From Hyphomicrobiales bacterium (GTDB taxonomy: Bacteria > Pseudomonadota > Alphaproteobacteria > Rhizobiales > Rhizobiaceae): a stretch of DNA of 64,000 nucleotides. Position 1 is the first letter of the stretch; every line of letters begins with the position of its first letter. The notes beneath the pieces are model-generated. The model was not told the origin of the DNA. It searched no databases and was given only the letters and a program-made list of their open reading frames with translations. The position numbers and the translations under genes were made by a program. Below are positions 41,488 to 49,516 of this stretch, piece after piece. The stretch lies in the NCBI GenBank assembly GCA_900489925.1, contig UEHQ01000008.1, positions 124,001 to 188,000 of the forward strand, read 5' to 3'.

Positions 41488-42279
41488 ATGCAGATCGATC
41501 TTACTGGAAAGAGCGCGCTGGTCACAGGGTCAACGGAAGGCATCGGCTACGCAATTGCCCGGCAGCTTTCAAGGGCCGGAGCGGATGTCGTGGTCAACGG
41601 CCGCTCAGAAGAAAAGACCGCAAAGGCCGCCGAGCGCCTCAAGGGCGAAGGCGCCAAGGCCACCGTCGAGGCTGCCGCCGCCGACCTCTCGACCGCTGAA
41701 GGGTGCGCGGCACTTGTCGCCCAGGTCCCCCAGGTCGACATCCTGATCAACAATGCCGGCATCTTCCAGCCGATCGACTTTTTCGACGCGGAGGACGAGG
41801 TCTGGGATCGACACTGGCAGGTCAACGTCATGTCCGCCGTTCGGCTCTCCCGCGCCTATCTCCCGGGCATGCAGAAGTTGAATTGGGGTCGAGTGATATT
41901 CCTGGCCTCCGAATCCGGTTTCAACATTCCGGTCGAGATGATCCACTACGGCGTCAGCAAGACGGCCGACATTGCGGTCGCTCGCGGTCTCGCCAAGCGC
42001 ATGGCCGGCACGGCTGTCACCGTCAACTCCGTACTCCCCGGCCCCACGCTCTCCGAAGGCGTAGAGGCGATGCTTGCCGACGAACAAGCCAGAACGGGGT
42101 TGCCGCTTGAGGAGATCGCCGCCGCCTTCGTCAAGCAGCATCGCGGCACCTCGATCATCCAACGGGCGACCAGCGTCGAGGAAGTCGCAAACCTGGTGAC
42201 CTATCTCGCCTCGCCATTCGCTTCCGCGACGACAGGCGCATCCGTTCGCGTTGACGGCGGGGTCATTGACACGCTTTGA
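41488..42279 (+). CDS. SDR-family oxidoreductase
   Basis: 263 residues from ATG 41488 (AGGAG upstream). Short-chain dehydrogenase/reductase: ALVTGSTEGIGYAIA (TGxxxGIG), NNAGIFQP, and the YxxxK catalytic pair within MIHYGVSKTADI. Ser in the FLASESG segment completes the triad. It ends GASVRVDGGVI. Uses NAD(P)H on an unknown carbonyl or alcohol. Preceded by 278 bp with no recognised element. Confidence 0.9.
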   Translation: MQIDLTGKSALVTGSTEGIGYAIARQLSRAGADVVVNGRSEEKTAKAAERLKGEGAKATVEAAAADLSTAEGCAALVAQVPQVDILINNAGIFQPIDFFDAEDEVWDRHWQVNVMSAVRLSRAYLPGMQKLNWGRVIFLASESGFNIPVEMIHYGVSKTADIAVARGLAKRMAGTAVTVNSVLPGPTLSEGVEAMLADEQARTGLPLEEIAAAFVKQHRGTSIIQRATSVEEVANLVTYLASPFASATTGASVRVDGGVIDTL

Positions 42280-42637
42280 CGGCGGGCTTCTGCGCACGTG
42301 TCGGGTTCAACCGACTGACCGTGCTCTGCGCGTCACAAACGAGAAAGTCCGCTGGCTCCTATCTTGCCTTCAGTTGGGTAGCGTCGGCTATCGACCAATC
42401 CTCGCTCGATTGCAGTGGTACATAGGCTACTTATCGCCGACACGCGCTTTGGACAAAAGCGGTGAACTATCGATGTCCGCTATCGGCCCGAAGGAGACGT
42501 CGGCTCTAGCACGGCTATTGATTTCGAACGTCAACCTCGCAAATAACTGTCTCCAGTAAGTATAGTGCCCTTCGTATACTGCGGTTGAGATAGTCGCCGA
42601 ATTTACGCATGATCTGCGCTGTGCCTTTGGAGTGAAT
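42280..42637 (+). other. Intergenic gap with a palindromic repeat copy
   Basis: 358 bases before the orphan gene. It contains one copy (42475-42498) of a 24-bp palindrome that recurs at 43260-43283, and an ATG that would begin MSAIGPKETSA, an opening seen in short repeat-derived frames of Rhizobiales. I regard that frame as repeat sequence, not a gene. The stretch is more AT-rich than the flanking genes. Confidence 0.5.
42475..42498. repeat. 24-bp palindromic repeat, copy 1
   Basis: Begins GTCCGCT and ends AAGGAGAC, an imperfect palindrome. It matches copy 2 (43260-43283) at 18 of 24 positions, counted by eye. The two copies flank the orphan gene at 42638. This looks like a dispersed palindromic element of the kind that occurs in rhizobial intergenic regions. 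Confidence 0.6.
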
Positions 42638-43171
42638 ATGGCGATTGAATCTTTGTATTGGAAAGAGGAGCTCGCCCGGATCGCGAAGACCATTCGCCCG
42701 GCTTCCAAGCCGAAGCGTTGGTCAGAGCGTGCCGTCTGCGTAGTTGAGCGCGACGTGATGATTGGGTTTTTTATCGTCCGCAGGATGGTCGAACTATATA
42801 AAGTGTCTTCAGTCATAGCGAAGATGCAACTGGATGTGTTCAGCGCTCCCGTCACCGCGAATGTGACGAAGATGAACCGATTTGCGCTTGAGGAAAATTA
42901 CAACTGGAACGCAGAGAAGGCCGAACGCAAGTCGGTGGCCTACATCTGCAATCAATGCATCCATGCCTACATTAGCTTCGTGGATCGCGGCCCCGATAGG
43001 AATTGGTCCGATTTGCTTGTGGTGTCGGACTACGACCGCAACAACGTCATTTGGCGGGTTCCGTTCAAAACGATCAGCAACTTATTCGAAGCGGCGTCGA
43101 ACGACTGGCCCGTCTACGTGCAAATGACCTACGAAGCAAAACTAGGCGATTACAAGGTGACAACGGACTAA
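42638..43171 (+). CDS. Orphan hypothetical protein
   Basis: 177 residues from ATG 42638 (GGAG five bases upstream; a GTG two codons earlier is possible). No signal peptide and no membrane helix; the middle contains YICNQCIHAYISF with a CxxC. I recognise no family. Base composition is visibly more AT-rich than its surroundings, and it lies between two copies of a palindromic repeat, so recent transfer is likely. No partner gene is evident. Confidence 0.65.
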   Translation: MAIESLYWKEELARIAKTIRPASKPKRWSERAVCVVERDVMIGFFIVRRMVELYKVSSVIAKMQLDVFSAPVTANVTKMNRFALEENYNWNAEKAERKSVAYICNQCIHAYISFVDRGPDRNWSDLLVVSDYDRNNVIWRVPFKTISNLFEAASNDWPVYVQMTYEAKLGDYKVTTD

Positions 43172-43259
43172 TCAAAAAGCCATCTTTTTGGCAGGGAAGA
43201 TTAAACTAATCCTTCGCTGTATCTTGGCCCATATGGCACACGGTCGATGATCGACCGAG

Positions 43260-43283
43260 GTCCGCTTCTGGCGCGAAGCGGAC
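43260..43283. repeat. 24-bp palindromic repeat, copy 2
   Basis: GTCCGCTTC and GAAGCGGAC form perfect nine-base arms around a six-base loop. It agrees with copy 1 at 18 of 24 positions. It lies 88 bases after the orphan gene stop. Confidence 0.65.
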
Positions 43284-43630
43284 GCAGGCGGCTGTGCACA
43301 GTAGTCACGATATTTCCAGCAAAATCAGTGGTCATTTGAAATTTCGTCCCCACCCCACTCCCCCGTGCCATCATCCCCTCGTCCCGTCGCGGATACACCG
43401 CAAGGCGTTGCGGCGAGGCGGGACCGGCGCCGGGTGTGGGGGAAGGACGTGAGCTTCCGCATCAGGGGTCCGCAGAAAATGGTCTCCCTCCGGTGACGGC
43501 GGCGTCGCGCGAATGCGGTGTCGAGTTTCGCTCCGGACGTGCCTGTGTGGCACACATGGCCTTCTTGGGAAGCGCGACTTCCTCGGGCAAGGCTGCAGAG
43601 GGACCGGAGTTGCGGGCATAAACCGCCGAA

Positions 43631-43688
43631 CGGGGCGCTCGACAGCGCCATTTTACACTTTTCAGATGAGGCTCTTTCGAGCGCCCCG
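43631..43688. repeat. 12-bp perfect inverted repeat with 34-base spacer
   Basis: CGGGGCGCTCGA (43631-42) and TCGAGCGCCCCG (43677-88) are exact reverse complements. The spacer is AT-rich compared with the arms. No T-run follows either arm, so it is not an ordinary terminator. It may be a protein-binding dyad or an end of a decayed element. Confidence 0.6.
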
Positions 43689-43785
43689 TCCGAACCTGCC
43701 GCCCTTGATGGGCCGCAACCGACTGCAGGATCAAGCCACGGGTGAGACCAGCCGCGTGAGGGCGCAACCGCGCCCGCTGACAGGC

Positions 43786-43803
43786 CTCCCGTGAGAACGG
43801 GAG
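43786..43803 (+). promoter_or_regulatory. Hairpin covering the ribosome site of the 43811 gene
   Basis: CTCCCGT and ACGGGAG pair around a GAGA tetraloop. The right arm contains GGGAG, the only Shine-Dalgarno-like sequence before ATG 43811 (seven bases away). Folding would block initiation, so translation may depend on temperature, a ligand or an upstream ribosome. Seen in sequence; function inferred. Confidence 0.5.
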
Positions 43804-43810
43804 AGATCAG

Positions 43811-44278
43811 ATGGCAGGCATCGCACGCAAACGGCCGGGACAGGAATGGGAAGAGCGCATCGGCCAGTACGGCATGATCATGCTGCGCCTGCGCACCGCC
43901 GAAATGCTCGCCTTCCCCGCAATGGTCTGCGGCATGCGCGCCTGCCGCAGGGCGCGTTGGTGCCAGCGGGTCTTCGTGGACGACCAGATGCCGGTCTGCT
44001 GCGGCATGCTCACGGACGAGCAACGGCAGGCCTATGACACATTCCTGGTTGCCGCAGCACAGGTCTACGAGGCGGCGCATCGCGGCGAATACGGCATTCT
44101 CTACCGCCTGGTGATCGACAGGCTGAAGGACGATTTCAGGGCGGTTACCGATATCGTCCGCAATGCCCTGCCGCCCGGCGATAACGGCCATGCCCATCTC
44201 GATGCCGCCCTCAGGGCCAGGGCGAGGATCGATGCCGCAGCCGCGCTGAAACGCCCTGCGGGGCGAACCGGCGCCTGA
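43811..44278 (+). CDS. Cysteine-rich hypothetical protein
   Basis: 155 residues, soluble, helical. Five cysteines are clustered at residues 40, 45, 51, 63 and 64 (MVCGMRACRRARWC, VCC), which could hold a metal. The rest is charged and alpha-helical with a basic C-terminus. No family recognised. Its ribosome site lies in a hairpin. The small gene at 44380 follows after 101 bp. Confidence 0.6.
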   Translation: MAGIARKRPGQEWEERIGQYGMIMLRLRTAEMLAFPAMVCGMRACRRARWCQRVFVDDQMPVCCGMLTDEQRQAYDTFLVAAAQVYEAAHRGEYGILYRLVIDRLKDDFRAVTDIVRNALPPGDNGHAHLDAALRARARIDAAAALKRPAGRTGA

Positions 44279-44379
44279 GCGCTCGGCCCGCGCGCCATGC
44301 ATTTTCCGGGGCGGCCCGTTAAACTTGCATCAACCCCTGCGTGGCATAGGTGCCGCCCGCTGCACGGAAGGAGACAGGC

Positions 44380-44583
44380 ATGACAATGGTAGGCTTCAGG
44401 AACACCCACAATCAGATGATCTATGTCAATCCGGCGCAGGTTCTCTATGTCTCGACCTTCGAGGAAGAGGTGACCGTCATCGCCTATGCGATCACCGATG
44501 CCTCGGGCAAGCCGGTTGTCTCCCACGTTCGCGGCAGCGCCGAGCTGGTGCAGCACAAGCTGGCCGGCGGCGGCGCTCGCTAG
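44380..44583 (+). CDS. Small hypothetical protein with FlbD-like strand pattern
   Basis: 67 residues from ATG 44380 with GGAAGGAG upstream; a longer frame upstream is discarded. MIYVNPAQVLYVSTFEEEVTVIAYAI recalls, in outline, the FlbD/LytTR-like pattern of a strand carrying VNP followed by hydrophobic strands. It lacks the other FlbD landmarks, and no flagellar gene is near. Function unknown. Confidence 0.6.
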   Translation: MTMVGFRNTHNQMIYVNPAQVLYVSTFEEEVTVIAYAITDASGKPVVSHVRGSAELVQHKLAGGGAR

Positions 44584-45012
44584 TCGGCTATATCCGGTGC
44601 CACTGCATCGGCGGCGGGCGGCGCGAACCGTACCGTTGCGGCACGCATTCCCAAAAGGAAACAGCAGTAGCCGGGCGCGCTTACCATTCGTCAAGTGTTT
44701 GAATCTTTGGCTATTCCCGGGTTGTCTCATCTGGTGCCACAATATTCTCGCTTGCATTTTGCTTCGAATACTGGCACCAATTCGGTACTCGGGCATTTGC
44801 ATGCCGGTGACTGGACTGATGTGGCTGAGCCTTCTTGCGGGAAGGTGGCGTGGGGGGACCTCACGTGCGTAGACGTTCTTTCCCCGTTCGTGAACTACTC
44901 GACTGACCCTTCGCGCGCTGAATCCAGATGAGGGGGCGCGAAAGCTAAAGCCGTCCATTTCCTTTCGGGGGGGTGGATACCAAACAGACTACAGGGAAAA
45001 GGACCTATCCCA
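44584..45012 (+). other. Long upstream region of the cold-shock gene
   Basis: 429 bases with no convincing gene; a 78-codon frame inside lacks a ribosome site and has poor codon use. A stem is formed by GGTGCCA (44733-39) with TGGCACC (44772-78), extended by TATTC/GAATA across a small bulge. Cold-shock genes usually carry a long structured leader, so part of this may be the csp 5' untranslated region. The promoter was not located. Confidence 0.45.
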
Positions 45013-45225
45013 ATGGCCACCAAAGGCGTCGTAAAATTCTTCAACCAGGACAAGGGTTTTGGTTTCATCACTCCGGACGGCGGTGCAAAGGACGTTTTCG
45101 TTCACATCTCCGCTCTTCAGGCTTCCGGCATCCAGTCGCTCCGCGAAGGCCAGCAGGTAACCTTCGACACCGAGCCGGATCGCATGGGCAAGGGCCCGAA
45201 GGCCGTCAACATCTCGGCTAACTAA
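45013..45225 (+). CDS. cspA: Cold-shock protein (CspA family)
   Basis: 70 residues. A single OB-fold: [20 protein letters not shown] carries RNP1 (KGFGFI), and VFVHISALQ is RNP2. Binds single-stranded RNA and DNA and melts RNA secondary structure. The gene is monocistronic: it has a long gap upstream and a clean terminator 28 bases after the stop. Several paralogues are usual in rhizobia, so the symbol is generic. Confidence 0.95.
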   Translation: MATKGVVKFFNQDKGFGFITPDGGAKDVFVHISALQASGIQSLREGQQVTFDTEPDRMGKGPKAVNISAN

Positions 45226-45252
45226 TTCAATTCCTGCCTCGGCAGGGATGAG

Positions 45253-45280
45253 ACGGCGCTCCGTAAGGGGCGCCGTTTTT
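45253..45280 (+). terminator. Rho-independent terminator of the cold-shock gene
   Basis: ACGGCGC (45253-59) and GCGCCGT (45270-76) form a seven-base stem followed by TTTTT. It lies 28 bases after the csp stop. The 228 bases after it, up to dusA, hold no recognised feature. Confidence 0.85.
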
Positions 45281-45508
45281 CGTTGGCGCAATGGTTGGCG
45301 AGGGTGAAGCCGGACGGCTGGAGGCCTCTGCCAGGAAATTTCTGGCGCAGCGATGTCCCCGCGCCTTCCAGCCATGCAATGATGGCTCGACATACGCGGG
45401 CGATCGCCGGCTTTTCTGCTTTTTGCAGGATCGGACCCGTCGCCCAAGAAAGCGGACGACGACGTGCCGTAAGGACGGCGCCGGCAAATAACCGGCCGCA
45501 CTCCCACT

Positions 45509-46549
45509 CTAGGCGCTGACCGCCTCTTTCGCGCCGGAGAAATCCACTGCCGCGAAGGCGGCGGCGATCACCTCGGGCCCCGCCCCTGTCTTCACCGCAT
45601 CGGTCGACAGGATCTGGCGATAGCGCCGCGCGCCGGGAAGACCGGTAAACAGGCCGACCATGTGTCGGGCCACCTGCTGCAGCCGGCCGCCGTCGGCGAT
45701 GTGGCGTTCGGCATAGGCCATCATCCGGTCGCGCAGGGCGTTCCAGTCGATCTCGGCCTCCGGCGCGCCGAAGAAGCGCTGGTCGACATCGGCGAGCACC
45801 GCCGCGTTCTGGTAGGCCGCGCGCCCGAGCATGACGCCATCGACATGCCGCAGGTGTTCCTCGGCCGCGTCGAGCGTCTGGATGCCGCCATTGATGCCGA
45901 CGAAAACGTCGGGCCGCGCTTGCTTCATACGGTAGACGATCTCGTAGTCAAGCGGCGGGATCTCGCGGTTCTCCTTCGGCGACAGGCCCTTGAGCCAGGC
46001 CTTGCGGGCATGGATCCAGACCGCGTCCGCGCCGGCATCGAGCACCCGGTCCAGCAGGTCGGGCAAGGCCACTTCCGGGTCCTGCTCGTCCACGCCGATC
46101 CGGCATTTGACCGTCACCGGCACGGCCGACACCGCCTTCATCGCCTTGATGCACGCAGCCACCGTCTCCGGCGTCAGCATCAGGCATGCCCCGAATGTCC
46201 CCGATTGCACCCGATCCGAGGGGCAGCCGACATTCAGGTTGATCTCGTCGTAGCCATAGGGTGCCGCAATCTCCACCGCCTTCACCAGCTTGTCGGGATC
46301 CGATCCCCCAAGCTGCAACGCGACAGGATGCTCCGCCGCATCGAACGACAGCAACCGCTCACGCGGCCCATGTATGATCGCGTCCGCCACCACCATTTCG
46401 GTATAGAGCAGCGCATTGCGACTGATCTGTCGGTGAAAATACCGGCAATGGCGATCGGTCCAGTCGATCATAGGCGCGACGGCGAAGATCGGCCGTCCGG
46501 TTTTCAGGGCCTCGGCGTAGAAATGAGATGTGGTCATGCCCGCGCTCAT
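45509..46549 (-). CDS. dusA: tRNA-dihydrouridine synthase A
   Basis: 346 residues from ATG 46549 (MSAGMTTSH); ATG 46537 is an equal alternative. FMN-dependent enzyme reducing uridines in the tRNA D-loop. FAVAPMIDWTDRHCRYFHR is the DusA opening, NVGCPSDRVQSGTFGACLM holds the catalytic Cys, and VTVKCRIGVDE and GINGGIQTLDAAEEHL follow. Stands alone; convergent region with cspA behind a terminator. Confidence 0.93.
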   Translation of the reverse strand: MSAGMTTSHFYAEALKTGRPIFAVAPMIDWTDRHCRYFHRQISRNALLYTEMVVADAIIHGPRERLLSFDAAEHPVALQLGGSDPDKLVKAVEIAAPYGYDEINLNVGCPSDRVQSGTFGACLMLTPETVAACIKAMKAVSAVPVTVKCRIGVDEQDPEVALPDLLDRVLDAGADAVWIHARKAWLKGLSPKENREIPPLDYEIVYRMKQARPDVFVGINGGIQTLDAAEEHLRHVDGVMLGRAAYQNAAVLADVDQRFFGAPEAEIDWNALRDRMMAYAERHIADGGRLQQVARHMVGLFTGLPGARRYRQILSTDAVKTGAGPEVIAAAFAAVDFSGAKEAVSA

Positions 46550-46694
46550 ACCGCAAAGACCGGCGAAACACCAGTTTCTCCCACGCAGGGCAGCAATACC
46601 GGAACGCAAACACCGGCCAATCATTACATCGAATTAATTGGCGGCATCGCCACTTGCACGTTTACGTGGTCGCCGACTGCCGAAGGGAGATATC

Positions 46695-47312
46695 ATGGAC
46701 GCGAAGATCCTGGCCGTGCTCGATGCCTATCACGAGCTGATCGACAAGGAGAAGAACAGCCCGCGGGAGGAAGCACCCGGCGGGCGCGACGGCGGGCAGG
46801 ATCGGCGGCTGCGGGCCGTTGGGCCGCAGACCGGTCAGCTGCTCAACATCGTCGCAAAGAGCCTCGCTGCCCCGACCATACTGGAGCTTGGCACCTCGTT
46901 CGGCTACTCGGGAATCTGGCTGGCGGAGGCTGCCCGGCAGACGGGTGGCAGGCTCATCACCATGGAGCTGCACGAATACAAGTCAGCCTATGCGCGCGAC
47001 ATGGCGACCAAGGCCGGGCTTGCGGATCACATCGATTTCAGGGTCGGCGATGCCGTGGCGATGATCGGCGACCTGCAGATCGGCATCGATCTCGTCTTGG
47101 TCGACCTGTGGAAGGATTTGTACGTCCCCTGCCTCGAGGCCTTCTATCCCAAGCTCAATCCCGGCGCGATCATCATAGCCGACAACATGACCCGCCCCGG
47201 CAACGAAGACGTCCGCAACTATGCACGCGCCATCCGCTCCAAGCCAGGCATCACCAGCGTCGAGATCCCCGTCGGCGCCGGTCTGGAGATCAGCAGGTTC
47301 GAGCCCGGCTGA
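46695..47312 (+). CDS. O-methyltransferase (class I, CCoAOMT-like)
   Basis: 205 residues from ATG 46695 (AAGGGAG upstream). SAM-binding motif I LELGTSFGYSGIWLA, then TMELHEYKSAYARDMATKAG and the Asp-rich metal site DLVLVDLWKDLYVPCLE with ADNM. The family methylates catechol-type hydroxyls or similar small molecules. No pathway context. Followed by the FAH gene after 127 bp. Confidence 0.85.
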   Translation: MDAKILAVLDAYHELIDKEKNSPREEAPGGRDGGQDRRLRAVGPQTGQLLNIVAKSLAAPTILELGTSFGYSGIWLAEAARQTGGRLITMELHEYKSAYARDMATKAGLADHIDFRVGDAVAMIGDLQIGIDLVLVDLWKDLYVPCLEAFYPKLNPGAIIIADNMTRPGNEDVRNYARAIRSKPGITSVEIPVGAGLEISRFEPG

Positions 47313-47439
47313 GGTCCTCGGTCAACAGATTGAAATGACTGGCGGTCAAATTGGCGCGGGGGGACACGAACCATCCTTTCCCCGCTCGATCGTTTGCGTC
47401 TAAGATGGCCCGACACACACACAGCAGCAAGAGCACAGC

Positions 47440-48135
47440 ATGTCCAATTCCGCTACGGTCATCCCCCTTCCCCAGCCTGTCCTGTTGCCCGTCGAGGGCG
47501 AGTCCGGATTGTTCCCGGTCCGCCGCGTCTACTGCGTCGGGCGCAACTATGCCGACCACGCGATCGAGATGGGGCATGACCCGAGCCGCGAGCCGCCCTT
47601 CTTCTTCCAGAAGAACGCCGATAACCTGCTGGCCGCCAGCAAGGAGTTCCCCTACCCGCCGCTGTCCAGCGATGTCCATTTCGAGGTCGAGTGCGTCCTG
47701 GCGCTGAAATCGGGTGGGAAAAACATCGCCACCGAAGCAGCACTCGATTGCATCTACGGCTATGCCGTCGGCATCGATTTCACGCGCCGCGACCTGCAGG
47801 CCGAAGCAAAGAAGCTGGGGCGCCCATGGGAGATCGCCAAGGCGTTTGAACATTCGGCCCCCGTGTCGGCGATCATCCCGGCGGCCCGCGTTGGGCATCC
47901 GACCGCCGGCCGCATCTGGCTCGACCTCAATGGCAAGCGCGCACAGGATGGCGATCTCAACCAGATGATCTGGAAGGTCCCCGAGATCATCGCCGAACTG
48001 TCAAAGCTGTTCGTGCTTGCGCCCGGCGACGTAATCATGACCGGAACGCCGGCGGGCGTCGGCGCCGTCAAGCGCGGCGATCGCATCGACTGCGGCGTCG
48101 ACGGCATCGCGACGCTGTCAGTGACCGTTGCCTGA
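47440..48135 (+). CDS. Fumarylacetoacetate hydrolase family protein (fumarylpyruvate hydrolase-like)
   Basis: 231 residues. FAH fold with YCVGRNYADHAIEMG and FEVECVLAL, which provide the metal-binding glutamates, and GIDFTRRDLQAEAKK with the Asp. The ending GDVIMTGTPAGVG is conserved. Closest in pattern to fumarylpyruvate hydrolases (NagK) of the gentisate pathway; other FAH members act as oxaloacetate decarboxylases. The other gentisate genes are not visible. The next gene starts 13 bases after the stop. Confidence 0.86.
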   Translation: MSNSATVIPLPQPVLLPVEGESGLFPVRRVYCVGRNYADHAIEMGHDPSREPPFFFQKNADNLLAASKEFPYPPLSSDVHFEVECVLALKSGGKNIATEAALDCIYGYAVGIDFTRRDLQAEAKKLGRPWEIAKAFEHSAPVSAIIPAARVGHPTAGRIWLDLNGKRAQDGDLNQMIWKVPEIIAELSKLFVLAPGDVIMTGTPAGVGAVKRGDRIDCGVDGIATLSVTVA

Positions 48136-48148
48136 AGGAGAAGAACCG

Positions 48149-48676
48149 ATGCCGATCTATGCGCTTTCCGGCCACCAGCCCGATCTGCCGCCACCCGGGA
48201 CCTACTGGATCGCGCCGGACGCACATGTGATCGGCAAGGTGATCCTGGGGGCTGATGTCGGCATCTGGTTCGGCGCGGTGCTGCGTGGCGACAATGAGCC
48301 GATCACCATCGGCAAGGCGACGAACATCCAGGAAGGCGCCATGCTGCACACCGATCCCGGTGCGCCGCTGACGATCGGCGAAGGCTGCACCATCGGCCAC
48401 CACGCCATCGCCCATGGCTGCACGATCGGCGACAACTCGCTGATCGGCATGGGGGCAACAGTGCTGAACGGCGCCAGGATCGGAAACAACTGCCTTGTCG
48501 GCGCCAACGCCTTGATCACCGAGGGCAAGGAATACCCCGACAATTCGCTGATCGTCGGATCCCCCGCCCGCGTCATCCGCACCCTCGACGAGAAGGCGAT
48601 TGAAGGGCTGAAGCGCTCCGCGGAGAACTACGTCGCCAACTGGCAGCGCTTCGCCCGTGATCTGAAACAGCTCTGA
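48149..48676 (+). CDS. Gamma-carbonic anhydrase family protein
   Basis: 175 residues from ATG 48149 (AAGGAG upstream). Left-handed beta-helix hexapeptide repeats (VIGKVILGADVGIWFGAVLRGD). Metal ligands are the His in MLHTDPG and the pair in GHHAIAHGC. Such trimers are active or inactive carbonic anhydrases (PaaY/YrdA type). Co-transcribed with the FAH gene. Catalytic activity cannot be read from sequence. Confidence 0.9.
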   Translation: MPIYALSGHQPDLPPPGTYWIAPDAHVIGKVILGADVGIWFGAVLRGDNEPITIGKATNIQEGAMLHTDPGAPLTIGEGCTIGHHAIAHGCTIGDNSLIGMGATVLNGARIGNNCLVGANALITEGKEYPDNSLIVGSPARVIRTLDEKAIEGLKRSAENYVANWQRFARDLKQL

Positions 48677-48683
48677 ACGAGCA

Positions 48684-49037
48684 TCAGAACAGCAGGCTGA
48701 TGCCCGTCAGGTTCTTGACCGCAGCCTTGATGAGATCAAACACCGCGGAGAGAATCTTCTGGGCCGCGTTGTAGACAAGGAATTTGAACTCCGCGAGCGC
48801 GCTGTTCAGATTGTATTCGAGGAGATGCAGCGTCACATCGGCGCGCTGCGCCGTGATTTCCTTGGCTGCGAGTTGCGCAATCACCTTGGTCGTCATCTGC
48901 GCGATGAAGCTGAGCTGTGCCGTCATTTCCTGCCTGATCTTGTCCCACTGCTCTTTCGCCTTGGCGGCGGCGACAGTCAGCAGCCCCTCGCCCAACTCTT
49001 GGGCGGATTTCGGTGCGAATGTTGCGAGATCGACCAT
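48684..49037 (-). CDS. Amphipathic helical protein of unknown function
   Basis: 117 residues, almost all helix: APKSAQELGEGLLTVAAAKAKEQW and further heptad-like stretches, ending in a hydrophobic LIKAAVKNLTGISLLF. No signal peptide. The pattern recalls phasin-like or membrane-surface proteins but no family is recognised. It starts ten bases after the lipoprotein stop, so the two form one operon behind the dyad promoter at 49517-49550. Confidence 0.7.
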   Translation of the reverse strand: MVDLATFAPKSAQELGEGLLTVAAAKAKEQWDKIRQEMTAQLSFIAQMTTKVIAQLAAKEITAQRADVTLHLLEYNLNSALAEFKFLVYNAAQKILSAVFDLIKAAVKNLTGISLLF

Positions 49038-49047
49038 GATAGAACCC

Positions 49048-49491
49048 CTACTTCAGCGAGCCTTCCATCGTCTTGGCGATGGCGCATGTGTTGCGGACGA
49101 TGGCGATATTGTCGGCTTCGTTCGGTGCTTGGCCTCCCGCATCATAGGCTGCCCGGGAGAGCTCGATCGCCTTGTGACAGCGGTCGATATTGTCGGCGAC
49201 CAGTTGCGCGGCAGCGGCTGCAGGGCGGCCGTGCAGGTAGGCGGGTCGCTTCTCGGCGATTTCGCCCGCTTCCTTCACCTGTGCCAGTGCATCGATATAG
49301 TAAGGCTCCACCGCGCGGTAAGGCGTGCGGCTCGGGGCCTTGGTCTCCATGGTCGTCTCGATCTTGGTGAGGCTGGAATGCGCGCCATCGAGCTTTGTGT
49401 AGATCGCCTCGTTGTAGGAAGGTGCGAACGCTGCGCACCCACCCAGCAAGGACGGCAGCAATAGCAGTGCAAATCTGTGTGAGAAATTCAT
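49048..49491 (-). CDS. Lipoprotein of unknown function
   Basis: 147 residues from ATG 49491 (GGGGA upstream); the open frame reaches 49530 but this part overlaps the promoter. A signal peptide MNFSHRFALLLLPSLLGGC has a clear lipobox LGGC. The mature part is helical and carries EAIYTKLDGAHSSLTKIET and two further cysteines (DRCHKA and NTCAIA). No family recognised. First gene of a two-gene operon with the amphipathic protein. Confidence 0.75.
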   Translation of the reverse strand: MNFSHRFALLLLPSLLGGCAAFAPSYNEAIYTKLDGAHSSLTKIETTMETKAPSRTPYRAVEPYYIDALAQVKEAGEIAEKRPAYLHGRPAAAAAQLVADNIDRCHKAIELSRAAYDAGGQAPNEADNIAIVRNTCAIAKTMEGSLK

Positions 49492-49516
49492 AGTGATGTC
49501 CCCTGAACCCAGGGGC

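Larger units (their letters stand above)
43172..43810 (+). other. Gene-free accessory stretch with palindromes
   Basis: 639 bases with no convincing gene. It holds the second 24-bp palindromic repeat (43260-43283), a 12-bp perfect inverted repeat (43631-43688) and a hairpin that masks the ribosome site of the next gene (43786-43803). Open frames across it disagree with each other and have poor codon use. No transposase remnant is recognisable. Confidence 0.5.

Noticed and set aside
42473..42559. Short frame starting MSAIGPKETSA
   Set aside because: It overlaps the palindromic repeat, lacks a good ribosome site, and similar openings arise from repeat sequence in Rhizobiales.
44695..44931. 78-codon open frame upstream of the cold-shock gene
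   Set aside because: It has no ribosome site, its composition is atypical, and it overlaps a stem-loop; more likely part of the leader or spacer.
49500..49515. CCCCTG/CAGGGG hairpin covering the ribosome site of the lipoprotein gene
   Set aside because: If the promoter at 49517-49550 is used, transcription starts near 49510, so most of the left arm would not be in the mRNA. The two readings conflict and the promoter is better supported.
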